From Rhizobium sp. 007 (lineage in GTDB: Bacteria; Pseudomonadota; Alphaproteobacteria; Rhizobiales; Rhizobiaceae): a stretch of 64,000 bases of DNA. The stretch covers positions 1,426,001-1,490,000 of the forward strand of contig NZ_CP064187.1 in NCBI RefSeq assembly GCF_015353075.1. Direction: 5' to 3'. Below the pieces are notes generated by a model. That model had not been told where the DNA came from. It ran no database searches and worked only from the letters and a program-made list of their open reading frames with translations. Position numbers and translations under genes: made by a program. Below, piece after piece: positions 53,955-63,359 of this stretch. Every line of letters starts with the position of its first letter. Position 1 is the first letter of the stretch.

Positions 53955-54303
53955 TCCGTCGCCGTGACGTGAATGAAGAAGGCCGCAGCGATGCGGCCTT
54001 TGATTTTTCTAGGTTTTTTTCAGGGGCGCAAGGCCGCTCCAACTGAGCGTGTCAACATCTTTGAGCTTTGGCGCGATCAGCGGTCTCTGGACCCCTGGCG
54101 GGAGGTCGCGAACCCGCCGAAAATCGACAGGCGGGAAACCTACGTGTATCTCCACCGGACGGACTGATAAGGCTGAAGAGCCTTTCCTTTCTGACACGTG
54201 TACGCCGATCTTGACCGATCTCAGCTGCTCGAAGTTCGGAACGGTCAAGGCTGGGCTCGCCGCAGTCATTCGACGGGCTCTGCAAAATTAATAGTTCCTG
54301 AAA
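53955..54303. other. Gene-free stretch after clpA
   Basis: 349 bp. Apart from the clpA terminator, overlapping frames on both strands exist without ribosome sites or motifs; no gene is called. Confidence 0.4.
53979..54007 (+). terminator. clpA terminator
   Basis: AAGGCCGC-AGCGAT-GCGGCCTT followed by TGATTTTT, 25 bp past the clpA stop. Confidence 0.85.
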
Positions 54304-54735
54304 CTAGTTCCCAAGCTCACCCTTTATCTTTTCGGCATTCGCGGCAAGCACGCCGCCATCCTCCATCTTGCCGGAATGCGGCTTGAGGGCAACGCCCTCG
54401 TGGCGCGGGATGATGTGGAAGTGCAAGTGGAAGACGCTCTGGCCGGCGGCCGGTTCGTTGAATTGGCAGACCAGGACACCGTCGGCATCGAAAGCCTCTT
54501 TCACGGCCTTCGCGATCTTCTGGACGACGGGAATCGTCTGCGCGAGGACCGTGGGGTCGGCATCGAAAATATTGCGCGACGGCGCCTTCGGCACGACCAG
54601 GACATGGCCGGGGGCCTGCGGCATGACGTCCATGAAGGCTACCGTATGCTCGTCCTCGTAGATGCGGTGCGACGGGATCTCGCCGCGCAGGATCTTGGCG
54701 AAGATATTGCTGTCATCGTAAGCGGCGCTGGTCAT
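54304..54735 (-). CDS. HIT family protein
   Basis: 143 residues. IFAKILRGEIPSHRIYEDEH and QSVFHLHFHIIPR with the His triad HxHxH; Hint-like nucleotide hydrolase/transferase acting on AMP adducts. Start at 54735 gives the compact family length. Second on this strand after the PF04339 gene, 53 bp apart. Confidence 0.92.
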   Translation of the reverse strand: MTSAAYDDSNIFAKILRGEIPSHRIYEDEHTVAFMDVMPQAPGHVLVVPKAPSRNIFDADPTVLAQTIPVVQKIAKAVKEAFDADGVLVCQFNEPAAGQSVFHLHFHIIPRHEGVALKPHSGKMEDGGVLAANAEKIKGELGN

Positions 54736-54788
54736 CTCGAAATCTCCTCGTTCTCCGGTGATCGGGTAGCGCAGCAAAGGCGCGAGCG

Positions 54789-55979
54789 TCAATCCTCCTG
54801 CTGCCGCTCGCCTTTGCGGAACGGACTGTGCTCGGCGAGGATCTCGTTCATGTGCTCGACGTCCTCGCGTTCGCGTTCCAGATAGTCGGCAATCGCGCGC
54901 CGCAGGCCGGCATGGGCGACATAGTGCGCCGAATGTGTTGTCACCGGCAGGTAACCGCGCGCGAGCTTATGCTCGCCCTGCGCGCCCGCCTCGACGCGCT
55001 TCAGGCCCTTGGCGAGCGCGAAGTCGATCGCCTGATGATAACAGACCTCGAAATGCAGGAAGGGATGGTCTTCGCCGCAGCCCCAGTGGCGGCCGTAGAG
55101 CGTATCGCCGCCGATAAAGTTGATGGCGCCCGCTATATAGCGGCCGTTGCGCTTGGCCATCACCAGCAGGACATCTTCGGGCATACGCTCGCCGATCAGC
55201 GAATAGAACTTGCGGGTCAGGTATGGCCGCCCCCATTTGCGGCCGCCGGTATCCATGTAGAAAGCGAAGAACTGGTCCCAGATGCGCTCGGTGAGATCGC
55301 TGCCGGTCAGCCAGTCGATACTAATGCCGTTTTCGAGCGCCGTGCGGCGCTCCTTGCGCAGCGCCTTGCGCTTGCGCGAGGCCAGCGTTTCGAGGAATTC
55401 CTCGTGATTGGCATAGCCCTCGTTGATGAAATGGAACTGCTGGTCGGTCCGGTGCAGGTAGCCGTCGGTCTCGAAGACGCCGATCTCGTCTTCAGGCACG
55501 AATGTGACGTGCGCCGAGGAGACGCCGAGGCGACGGACGACTTCCTTCAGGCCGTCGGCAACGGCGTTCTGGATCGGCCGCCGTTCAAGGCCCTCGGCAA
55601 CGAGCAAGCGCGGACCGGTCGCCGGCGTGAACGGGATCGAACATTGCAGCTTCGGATAATAGCGCCCGCCCGCGCGCTCGAAAGCATCTGCCCAGCCGTG
55701 GTCGAAGACGTATTCGCCCTGGCTGTGATTCTTCAGATAACCGGGCAGAGCGCCGATCAGCTCGCCCCTGTCCGTCTCAAGCAGCAGATGATGGCCGAGC
55801 CAGCCGGTTTGCGCGGTGGCAGAGCCTGACTCTTCGAGCGCGGAGAGGAAGGCGTGCGACAGGAAGGGGTTATAGGCGAGCGCCTTGCCTTCCTTGGACG
55901 TTCCGGAAAGCCGGGACCAGCTCTCCGGGGAAATCGCGGTGAAGGACCGTTCGACGCGGATCGATAGTTCGTCTGTCAT
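54789..55979 (-). CDS. PF04339 (GNAT-like, peptidogalycan biosynthesis-type) protein
   Basis: 396 residues. LAYNPFLSHAFLSALEESGS, FINEGYANHEEFLETLASRK, RKALRKERRTALENGI and YGRHWGCGEDHPFLHFEVCY match the DUF482/PF04339 family, FemAB-like acyl-CoA N-acyltransferases of unknown substrate. HKLARGYLPVTTHSAHYV is the conserved end. Common next to the HIT gene in Rhizobiales. Confidence 0.88.
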   Translation of the reverse strand: MTDELSIRVERSFTAISPESWSRLSGTSKEGKALAYNPFLSHAFLSALEESGSATAQTGWLGHHLLLETDRGELIGALPGYLKNHSQGEYVFDHGWADAFERAGGRYYPKLQCSIPFTPATGPRLLVAEGLERRPIQNAVADGLKEVVRRLGVSSAHVTFVPEDEIGVFETDGYLHRTDQQFHFINEGYANHEEFLETLASRKRKALRKERRTALENGISIDWLTGSDLTERIWDQFFAFYMDTGGRKWGRPYLTRKFYSLIGERMPEDVLLVMAKRNGRYIAGAINFIGGDTLYGRHWGCGEDHPFLHFEVCYHQAIDFALAKGLKRVEAGAQGEHKLARGYLPVTTHSAHYVAHAGLRRAIADYLEREREDVEHMNEILAEHSPFRKGERQQED

Positions 55980-56057
55980 GGAGCAAATGCGAGGCCCTTG
56001 GGAGGAGGATATTGGCTCCCCTTCAGTCTGCGCACGATCTTGTCCAAAAAGCGAGCG

Positions 56058-56777
56058 TCAAACCGAACCGCGGGGATCGAAACCTTCGAACGTCATCTGA
56101 TCGGCATTCTCGACGGTGTGCTTGCGCGCCTTCTCGTCGCGGACCGTCCAGGTGATGACCGGGATGCCCTTCGCGCGCTGGCCGGTGATGAAGGCATTCG
56201 GCAGATCGGCGAAGAAATAGGAGATGAAATCGAGGCCGATTTCCATGGCCCGTTCGTGGTTGGCGAATTCTTCCGGCTTGTTGCCGCCGGCGGTAAGGCC
56301 GAGCGGGTAGGGCGCGTTCAAGGCTTTGAGGTCGCGCAGCAGCCAATGGTCGAAGCTCATGAGCGCGACCTTGCCGTCATAGCCTTCCAGCACTTCGACC
56401 ACCGCTTCGGCAAAGCCCTCGTCATCCGCCTCGCGGCCCTTGAGTTCGAGGACGAGCGGAACCTTGCCCTTCACGAGATCGAGCAATTGCCTGAGCGTCG
56501 GGATCTTGTCGGTCGTGCCGCCGACGGACAGCAGGCCGAGTTCCCTGGAGGTGCGCTCGCGGATATCGCCCTTTATGCTACAGAGACGTTCGAGGTTCTC
56601 GTCATGAAAGATGACCGGCACGCTATCGGAGGCATAATGGAGATCGCATTCGATCGCGAAGCCGGCTTCGACGGCGCGGGCAAAGGCGGTGAGCGTATTT
56701 TCCCAGACGAGCTTGTTGGTGTCGTGGTAGCCGCGATGGGCGACCGGCAGTTCCTTGATCCAGGCGGCGGAGGTCAT
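56058..56777 (-). CDS. Glycerophosphodiester phosphodiesterase
   Basis: 239 residues. VAHRGYHDTNKLVWENTLTA holds the first catalytic His, Arg and Glu, ECDLHYASDSVPVIFHDENL the metal Glu/Asp and second His of the TIM-barrel GDPD family. No signal peptide, so cytoplasmic. Hydrolyses deacylated phospholipids to glycerol-3-phosphate and alcohol. Overlaps ridA by 4 bp (ATGA). Confidence 0.92.
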   Translation of the reverse strand: MTSAAWIKELPVAHRGYHDTNKLVWENTLTAFARAVEAGFAIECDLHYASDSVPVIFHDENLERLCSIKGDIRERTSRELGLLSVGGTTDKIPTLRQLLDLVKGKVPLVLELKGREADDEGFAEAVVEVLEGYDGKVALMSFDHWLLRDLKALNAPYPLGLTAGGNKPEEFANHERAMEIGLDFISYFFADLPNAFITGQRAKGIPVITWTVRDEKARKHTVENADQMTFEGFDPRGSV

Positions 56778-57244
56778 GACGCAATTTCCATGATGGCATC
56801 GATTTCGACGGCGGCGTTGAGCGGCAGCGCCGCCATGCCGACGGCGGCACGGGCATGCTTTCCGGCCCCGCCGAGGACGCCGGCGATCAGGTTTGATGCA
56901 CCGTTGATGACAAGATGCTGTTCGACGAATTCCGGGGTAGAGGCGACGAAGCCGTTGAGCTTGATGACGCGCTTGATGCGGCCGAGATCGCCGCCGAGCG
57001 CAGCCTTCGCCTGAGCGAGAATGTTGATGGCGCAAAGCTCAGCGCCGCGCTGGCCGGCGGGAACGTCGACATTCCTGCCAAGATGGCCGCTCACGGCGAC
57101 CTTGCCGCCTTCGAGCGGAAGCTGGCCGGAAATGTAGAGAAGGTTGCCGCTGATCACATAGGGAACATAATTGGCAGCGGGTGCGGCGGCTTCCGGCAGA
57201 GTTATCCCCATTTCCGTCAGGCGGGCCGCGATTTCAATCGACAT
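56774..57244 (-). CDS. RidA family protein
   Basis: 156 residues. YVISGNLLYISGQLPLEGGK, INILAQAKAALGGDLGRIKR and the late HARAAVGMAALPLNAAVEID are the YjgF/YER057c/UK114 pattern. The Arg in RAAVG is the position that binds the substrate carboxylate in enamine/imine deaminases of this family. Coupled to the GDPD gene. Confidence 0.9.
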   Translation of the reverse strand: MSIEIAARLTEMGITLPEAAAPAANYVPYVISGNLLYISGQLPLEGGKVAVSGHLGRNVDVPAGQRGAELCAINILAQAKAALGGDLGRIKRVIKLNGFVASTPEFVEQHLVINGASNLIAGVLGGAGKHARAAVGMAALPLNAAVEIDAIMEIAS

Positions 57245-57381
57245 TTTCGTCTCCGCTTTTTGTTTCAGTTCTTCAAAAAATTATGCATCGGGACTAGAAT
57301 CTTGCGTATGACGGTTTCGAGCCTCGATTTGGCCGAAAGCGTTCTTATAACATCGCGGCCGAGTCCAACAGGAGATAATGG

Positions 57382-58221
57382 ATGTTCCGACCGAGTCTTG
57401 CCGCCCTTCTTCTTGCCGGCGTCGCAACAGGTGCCTGGGCGGCCGCGCCTGCCTCCGGCGCTGCGATCGCCTCCGGTCTTGTCGCCCACCGGGCGATCTA
57501 CGATCTCGAACTGAAGGACGCGACCGAGCGCTCTGGCATCGCCGGCATGTACGGCCGCATGGTCTACGAATTCAACGGCAATTATTGCGACGGCTTCACC
57601 ACCAATTTCCGCTTCGTGACGCAGATCAACACCGGCGACAGCACCCGCGTCAGCGACCAGCAGACGAAGACCTTCGAAAACGTGAAGGACCGCCGCTTCA
57701 CCTTCGAAACGAAGTCTTTCACGGACGATCAGCTCGACAAGGAAGTCAACGGCGAGGCAAACGACAAGCCGGACGGCGTGACAGTCGATCTGACCCGCCC
57801 TCAAAGCAAGGAACTGCAGCTTGCCGAAAGCCGCTTCCCGACCGAGCACATGCTCGACGTGATCGAGAATGCCAAGGCGGGCAGGCGTTTCTTTGAAGCC
57901 CGCGTCTTCGATGGCTCGGACGATGGGGACAAGCCCCTGGCGACGACGACCGTGGTCGGCAAGCAGATTACGCCGGTTGCCGGTGACGAGGCGGATGCGG
58001 GCAATGCCGGCGCGTTTTCCAAGACGGCCGTCTGGCCGGTGACGATCTCCTATTTCAACGAGAATACGAAATCAGACGCGCTACCGGTCTATCGCATGTC
58101 ATTCAAGCTTTATGAGAACGGCATTACGCGCGATCTCACCATGGATTATGGTGATTTCGTTCTGACCGGCAGGCTCGCGAAGCTGGAAATGCTGGATAAC
58201 AAGGCCGACACCTGCAAGTGA
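57382..58221 (+). CDS. EipB family (DUF1849) cell-envelope protein
   Basis: 279 residues. Signal peptide FRPSLAALLLAGVATGAWAA, then VAHRAIYDLELKDATERSGI and MVYEFNGNYCDGFTTNFRFV. EipB is a periplasmic beta-spiral protein with a conserved disulphide (Cys in NYCDGF and the C-terminal DTCK) needed for envelope integrity in Brucella; both cysteines are present. Single gene. Confidence 0.92.
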   Translation: MFRPSLAALLLAGVATGAWAAAPASGAAIASGLVAHRAIYDLELKDATERSGIAGMYGRMVYEFNGNYCDGFTTNFRFVTQINTGDSTRVSDQQTKTFENVKDRRFTFETKSFTDDQLDKEVNGEANDKPDGVTVDLTRPQSKELQLAESRFPTEHMLDVIENAKAGRRFFEARVFDGSDDGDKPLATTTVVGKQITPVAGDEADAGNAGAFSKTAVWPVTISYFNENTKSDALPVYRMSFKLYENGITRDLTMDYGDFVLTGRLAKLEMLDNKADTCK

Positions 58222-58364
58222 ACCGCTGGCGGCATGGAGGCGCATCTTAGACAACGTGTTATGCCCTATTTCTCTTTTTCTGGTGCATAATAGAAGTGCA
58301 GGACGGACGTTGTCCTGCGCGGGCCTGCCGCCGTTGACGGGGCGGGGCCGATAGGGGGTGGGAT

Positions 58365-59075
58365 ATGAAGAACTTGTCACGGATTGCACGTTCAGGTCTT
58401 GCGGTGGCGCTCCTTGCTGCTGCAGCCGCGGTATCGGGCGGTCATGTGATGGCGGCCGATTGCCACGACACGCCTAACGCAGGCGTTGACTGGAGCGAAT
58501 GCACCAAGAAGAACCTGATGCTTGAAGGCAGCGACTTCGAAAAAGCCAGTCTCGCAGGCACGGATCTGTCGCAGACCAGCCTCAAGAATGCGAACCTTGC
58601 CGCGGCAAACCTCGAGAAAGCGACCCTGATACGGGCTTGGCTTGAAGGTGCAAAGGCCGACGAGGCCAGATTCGACAAGATCGAAGCCTACCGGGTCGTG
58701 TTCCAGAATGCGTCGGCGCAGCGCGCTTCCTTCATCAGCGCTGAGCTGCAGCGCGCGGATTTCACTGGCGCACAGCTTTCAGGTGCGAACTTCGAAAAGG
58801 CCGAGCTCGGGCGCGCGACTTTTGAAACGGCCGTATTGACCGGAGCCAGGTTTGCGCTTGCCAATCTCTCCCGCGCCGATCTCAGCGGCGCGAGCTTCGA
58901 AGGTTCGATCGATTTCGATCGCGCCTTCATGTTCCTGACGAGAATAGAGGGGCTCGATCTCTCCGCAGCAACCGGGCTTCAGCAGTCGCAGATCGAACTG
59001 GCCTGCGGCGATACGTCGACCAAGCTTCCTGCCGGTCTTACGATACCGAAGAACTGGCCCTGCGCAACGGACTGA
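58365..59075 (+). CDS. Exported pentapeptide-repeat protein
   Basis: 236 residues. Signal sequence (SGLAVALLAAAAAVSGGHVM) followed by pentapeptide repeats A(D/N)LxX, for example FEKASLAGTDLSQTSLKNAN, LAAANLEKATLIRAWLEGAK and ADFTGAQLSGANFEKAELGR, forming a right-handed beta-helix. The C-terminal GLTIPKNWPCATD may pair with an early Cys. Role unknown; probably periplasmic. Confidence 0.9.
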   Translation: MKNLSRIARSGLAVALLAAAAAVSGGHVMAADCHDTPNAGVDWSECTKKNLMLEGSDFEKASLAGTDLSQTSLKNANLAAANLEKATLIRAWLEGAKADEARFDKIEAYRVVFQNASAQRASFISAELQRADFTGAQLSGANFEKAELGRATFETAVLTGARFALANLSRADLSGASFEGSIDFDRAFMFLTRIEGLDLSAATGLQQSQIELACGDTSTKLPAGLTIPKNWPCATD

Positions 59076-59127
59076 GTGAGCGCGCAAACGGTGGCAATGA
59101 AATCAATGTCCCGCGGGAGGCGCCGGC

Positions 59128-59772
59128 ATGAATTTCACATTTGCGGTTGGCGACATCCATGGCTGCCTGGAGCCGTTGAGAGAGATGCTTGATCGCATCG
59201 GGGCATACGCACGCGCCGGCACGGTGGTTTTCATCGGCGACTATATCGACCGCGGCCCTGACAGCAAGGGAGTGATTGATCTCCTGATGAACGGATCGGG
59301 CAGCGAGTCCTGGCGATGGGTATGTCTGAAGGGTAACCACGAGGATATGATGCTGCGCGCCTGCGCTAACGATGACGAGCGTATCTGGTGGTTGGAAAAC
59401 GGCGGGATTGAAACGGAGCTTTCCTATGGGGGCAAAGTAGCCGCAAACCATATGCTGTGGGCCAGTCAGTTGTCGTTGATGTATGCCGATAGCCACCGGA
59501 TCTTCGTGCATGCCGGCGTTGTTCCGGATTTACCGCTGGAGATGCAGGCCCCCCAAGACCTGCTCTGGCTTCGGGTTCCCGACGACTATTCAGCCGACTA
59601 TTGGGGAAAACACCTGTGTCATGGACACACGCCCTCGGACGCGAATCCGCTGACCGTTGGCAACCGCACGAATATCGACAGCGGATGCGTGTTCGGCGGT
59701 CCGCTTTCCTGCGCCGTGTTTGAAGATTCGCTGGCCGGCGGACCGGTCGAGTTTATCCAAGTGCAGGGCTAG
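59128..59772 (+). CDS. Serine/threonine-type metallophosphatase (PPP family)
   Basis: 214 residues. FAVGDIHGCLEPL, FIGDYIDRGPDSKG, LKGNHEDMML, HAGVVPDLPLE and CHGHTPSDANPL are the five metal-binding motifs of calcineurin-like PPP phosphatases. Bacterial members dephosphorylate proteins or small phosphates such as Ap4A. AGGCGCC lies before the ATG. Ends 188 bp before rpsB. Confidence 0.92.
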   Translation: MNFTFAVGDIHGCLEPLREMLDRIGAYARAGTVVFIGDYIDRGPDSKGVIDLLMNGSGSESWRWVCLKGNHEDMMLRACANDDERIWWLENGGIETELSYGGKVAANHMLWASQLSLMYADSHRIFVHAGVVPDLPLEMQAPQDLLWLRVPDDYSADYWGKHLCHGHTPSDANPLTVGNRTNIDSGCVFGGPLSCAVFEDSLAGGPVEFIQVQG

Positions 59773-59960
59773 GGGCAGTCAGATGCCAGTTTTTTTGAGC
59801 GAACGCCTTGCATTTTCGGCGGATCGACGGTAAGGGCAGCCGCATTCCACACGTAAGGCATGGGATCGTCCGGGAGAAATCCGGATTTTTCCGCCGGTGG
59901 CATCTTCGAAGAGGATGCTGTTCGCCTTGCGGAGGTTCAACCGGAAAAGGAGTCAAAGGC

Positions 59961-60725
59961 ATGGCATTGCCTGATTTTTCTATGCGCCAGCTTCTGGAAG
60001 CTGGTGTTCACTTCGGCCACCAGACCCATCGCTGGAACCCGAAGATGAAGCCGTACATTTTCGGCGATCGTAACAACATCCACATCATCGATCTGGCTCA
60101 GACCGTTCCGATGCTTTCGCGCGCACTGCAGGTTGTCAGCGACACCGTTGCCCGTGGCGGCCGCGTTCTCTTCGTCGGTACCAAGCGCCAGGCTTCCGAG
60201 CTCATCGCTGACTCGGCCAAGCGTTCGGCCCAGTACTACGTCAACTCGCGCTGGCTCGGCGGCATGATGACGAACTGGAAGACGATCTCCAACTCGATCC
60301 AGCGTCTGCGCAAGCTCGACGAAATCCTTTCCAACGAAGCCCAGGGCTTCACCAAGAAGGAACGTCTGAACCTCGAGCGCGAGCGTGAAAAGCTCGACAA
60401 GGCTCTTGGTGGTATCAAGGACATGGGCGGTACCCCGGACCTGATGTTCATCATCGATACCAACAAGGAAAAAATCGCGATCGACGAAGCCAAGCGCCTC
60501 GGCATCCCGGTTGTCGCAATCATCGACTCGAACTGCGATCCGGACCTGATCGACTATCCGATCCCGGGCAACGACGACGCTTCGCGCGCTATCGCTCTCT
60601 ACTGCGACCTGATCTCCCGCGCCGCTATCGACGGTATCGCCCGTCAGCAGAGCGCATCGGGCCGCGACCTTGGCGCTTCCGTTGAAGCTCCGATCGAGCC
60701 GACGCTCGACGAGGCTCAAGCCTGA
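59961..60725 (+). CDS. rpsB: 30S ribosomal protein S2
   Basis: 254 residues. [20 protein letters not shown] and [20 protein letters not shown] then LAQTVPML are S2 signatures. AAAAGGAG lies 10 bp before the ATG. Codon use is strongly optimised, as for a highly expressed gene. Heads the rpsB-tsf-pyrH-frr-uppS series; the 188 bp upstream presumably holds its promoter. Confidence 0.98.
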   Translation: MALPDFSMRQLLEAGVHFGHQTHRWNPKMKPYIFGDRNNIHIIDLAQTVPMLSRALQVVSDTVARGGRVLFVGTKRQASELIADSAKRSAQYYVNSRWLGGMMTNWKTISNSIQRLRKLDEILSNEAQGFTKKERLNLEREREKLDKALGGIKDMGGTPDLMFIIDTNKEKIAIDEAKRLGIPVVAIIDSNCDPDLIDYPIPGNDDASRAIALYCDLISRAAIDGIARQQSASGRDLGASVEAPIEPTLDEAQA

Positions 60726-60734
60726 TAAACAGGC

Positions 60735-60756
60735 GGACGGGCCTAAAGGTCCGTCC
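60735..60756 (+). terminator. Hairpin between rpsB and tsf
   Basis: GGACGGGCC-TAAA-GGTCCGTCC (one G-U pair) 9 bp after rpsB, without a T-run; a likely attenuator or processing stem that sets the rpsB:tsf ratio. Confidence 0.6.
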
Positions 60757-60966
60757 AGCTTGACTGGATTGGGAAAGGCCGCGCGAGACTTTGCGAAGCT
60801 CCGGCGGCCTTGACCTTTTTAGGGCGGTAGGTTCAGGCCGGTCCGCCCAACGAGTTCTGATATGGCGCGTCTTCATCACGCTGTCATACATAAAGGTACA
60901 TTTCGTGCCTCAATCCGGTGGCGCAGAGCATTTTGCGGACCACCGTAAACCGACAAGAGGAAGCTT

Positions 60967-61893
60967 ATGACCGAGATTACGGCTGCAATGGTGAAGGAAC
61001 TGCGCGAAAAGACCGGCGCAGGCATGATGGACTGCAAGAAGGCTCTCGCTGAAACCAATGGCGACATGGAAGCGGCGATCGACTGGCTGCGCGCCAAGGG
61101 CATCGCCAAGGCTGACAAGAAGTCGGGCCGCACCGCTGCCGAAGGTCTCGTCGGCGTTGCCAGCCAAGGCACCAAGGCCGTCGTGGTCGAAGTCAACTCC
61201 GAAACCGACTTCGTTGCCCGTAACGACGCCTTCCAGGATCTCGTCCGCGGCATCGCAAAGGTTGCCGTTTCGACCAACGGTTCTGCCGAGGCCGTCGCTG
61301 CTGCGACCTATCCGGCTTCCGGCAAGTCCGTTGCTGACACGATCAAGGACGCGATCGCGACCATCGGCGAAAACATGAACCTGCGCCGCTCGATTGCCCT
61401 CTCCGTCGAGGACGGCGTCGTCGCCACCTACATCCACAACGCCGTTTCCGACGGCCTCGGCAAGCTGGGCGTTCTGGTTGCGCTGAAGTCGACCGGCAAC
61501 AAGGAGGCGCTGAACGCCATCGGCCGCCAGATCGCCATGCACATCGCTGCGACCTCGCCGCTCGCCATCCGTCCGGAAGAAGTCGACGCCGCTGTCGCCG
61601 AGCGCGAACGCAACGTCTTCATCGAGCAGTCGCGCGCTTCCGGCAAGCCGGACAACATCATCGAAAAGATGGTTGAAGGCCGCATGCGCAAGTTCTTCGA
61701 AGAAGTCGCGCTGGTTTCCCAGGCTTTCGTCATCAATCCGGACCTGACGGTCGGTGCCGCACTCAAGGAAGCTGAAAAAACCGTCGGTGCGCCGATCGAG
61801 ATCACCGGCATGGCACGCCTGCTGCTCGGCGAAGGCGTCGAGAAGGAAGAAACCGACTTCGCAGCCGAAGTCGCGGCTGCCGCCAAGGGCTGA
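60967..61893 (+). CDS. tsf: Elongation factor Ts
   Basis: 308 residues. [20 protein letters not shown] is the UBA-like N-terminus, [20 protein letters not shown] the core motif touching EF-Tu. Guanine-nucleotide exchange factor for EF-Tu. Optimised codon use like rpsB. Confidence 0.98.
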   Translation: MTEITAAMVKELREKTGAGMMDCKKALAETNGDMEAAIDWLRAKGIAKADKKSGRTAAEGLVGVASQGTKAVVVEVNSETDFVARNDAFQDLVRGIAKVAVSTNGSAEAVAAATYPASGKSVADTIKDAIATIGENMNLRRSIALSVEDGVVATYIHNAVSDGLGKLGVLVALKSTGNKEALNAIGRQIAMHIAATSPLAIRPEEVDAAVAERERNVFIEQSRASGKPDNIIEKMVEGRMRKFFEEVALVSQAFVINPDLTVGAALKEAEKTVGAPIEITGMARLLLGEGVEKEETDFAAEVAAAAKG

Positions 61894-61920
61894 TAAAACC
61901 TCATATAATGTGAAAACGGC

Positions 61921-61948
61921 AGGGCATCGCGTGACAACGCGGTGCCCT
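61921..61948 (+). terminator. Hairpin between tsf and pyrH
   Basis: AGGGCATCGCG-TGACAA-CGCGGTGCCCT, an 11-bp stem with one U-G pair, 27 bp after tsf. A short T-poor tail makes it a weak or partial terminator. Confidence 0.6.
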
Positions 61949-61988
61949 TCGTGTATCCGGCAATCATGCCAACATACGAGGAGCCAAG

Positions 61989-62711
61989 ATGTCGTCAGAG
62001 CCTGTCTATAAACGCGTTCTACTCAAGGCTTCCGGCGAAGCGCTCATGGGCAGCCAGGGATTCGGTATCGACGTTGCGGTAGCGGACCGCATCGCGTCGG
62101 ATATCGCCGAAGCCCGCCAGATGGGCGTCGAAGTCGGTGTTGTCGTCGGCGGCGGCAATATCTTCCGCGGCGTAGCCGTCGCCTCCAAGGGCGGCGACCG
62201 AGTGACGGGCGACCACATGGGAATGCTCGGAACCGTGATCAACGCGCTGGCGCTCGCAACGTCGCTGCGCAAGCTGAACATCGATACGGTCGTGCTTTCG
62301 GCAATCTCCATGCCGGAACTCTGCGAGAGCTTCTCGCAGCGCGCGACGCTCTACCATCTGTCGATGGGCCGCGTGGTCATCTTCGCGGGCGGCACTGGCA
62401 ATCCTTTTTTCACGACCGATTCTGCCGCAGCCCTTCGAGCCGCCGAGATGGGCGCCCAGGCGATCTTCAAGGGCACCCAGGTGGACGGAATCTATTCCGC
62501 CGACCCGAAGAAGGATCCGTTTGCGACGCGCTTCGACCGGCTGACGCACCAGGAAGTGCTCGACAAGGGCCTTGCCGTGATGGACGTCGCGGCTGTCGCC
62601 CTCGCGCGCGAAAATTCCATTCCGATCATCGTCTTCTCGATCCACGAGAAAGGCGGTTTTGCTGAAATCTTGACGGGCGGTGGCCTCAAGACCATCGTAT
62701 CGGACAACTGA
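61989..62711 (+). CDS. pyrH: UMP kinase
   Basis: 240 residues, amino-acid-kinase fold. [54 protein letters not shown] and [20 protein letters not shown] are canonical. Phosphorylates UMP in pyrimidine synthesis. AGGAG precedes the ATG. Confidence 0.97.
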   Translation: MSSEPVYKRVLLKASGEALMGSQGFGIDVAVADRIASDIAEARQMGVEVGVVVGGGNIFRGVAVASKGGDRVTGDHMGMLGTVINALALATSLRKLNIDTVVLSAISMPELCESFSQRATLYHLSMGRVVIFAGGTGNPFFTTDSAAALRAAEMGAQAIFKGTQVDGIYSADPKKDPFATRFDRLTHQEVLDKGLAVMDVAAVALARENSIPIIVFSIHEKGGFAEILTGGGLKTIVSDN

Positions 62712-62764
62712 TAGAGAGACGGCGCTGGACGGCCGCGCGTCTTCGACTGACAGGAGTATTGAGC

Positions 62765-63325
62765 ATGACTGAAGCTACAGACATCAAGGAACTGAAGCGC
62801 CGCATGGACGGCGCGATTTCCGCATTCAAACACGATATCGCGTCGCTGCGTACCGGCCGCGCCTCGGCCAACATCCTGGACCCGGTGACGGTCGAAGCCT
62901 ATGGTTCGCGCTTGCCGCTCAATCAGGTCGCCAATATCACCGTGCCGGAGCCGCGCATGCTTTCGGTATCCGTCTGGGACAAGTCGATGGTAAGCGCGAC
63001 GGAACGTGCGATCCGCGAGTCAAACCTCGGACTCAACCCGATCGTCGACGGCCAAAACCTGCGCATTCCTTTGCCGGAACTCAACGAAGAGCGTCGAAAG
63101 TCGCTGGTCAAGGTCGCGCATGACTACGCCGAGAAAAGCAAGGTTGCGATCCGCCATGTACGCCGCGACGGCATGGACGGCCTTAAGAAAGCCGAAAAGG
63201 ACGGTGTCATAAGCCAGGACGAAAGCCGGGCGCAATCAGATCGTGTGCAGAAGATGACGGATGAGATGATTTCCGAGATCGATCGCTTGCTTGCCGACAA
63301 GGAAAAGGAAATCATGCAGGTCTAG
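62765..63325 (+). CDS. frr: Ribosome recycling factor
   Basis: 186 residues. [40 protein letters not shown] and [16 protein letters not shown] identify RRF, which with EF-G splits post-termination ribosomes. ATG 62765 with AGGAG 8 bp upstream is preferred over the TTG at 62759. Confidence 0.97.
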   Translation: MTEATDIKELKRRMDGAISAFKHDIASLRTGRASANILDPVTVEAYGSRLPLNQVANITVPEPRMLSVSVWDKSMVSATERAIRESNLGLNPIVDGQNLRIPLPELNEERRKSLVKVAHDYAEKSKVAIRHVRRDGMDGLKKAEKDGVISQDESRAQSDRVQKMTDEMISEIDRLLADKEKEIMQV

Positions 63326-63359
63326 GGCTTTGCCTGCGCCCCTGGAGACCGGACGGGAA

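Noticed and set aside
54009..54291. Overlapping frames on both strands after clpA
   Set aside because: Neither has a ribosome site or family resemblance; both strands open equally, as in GC-rich non-coding DNA.
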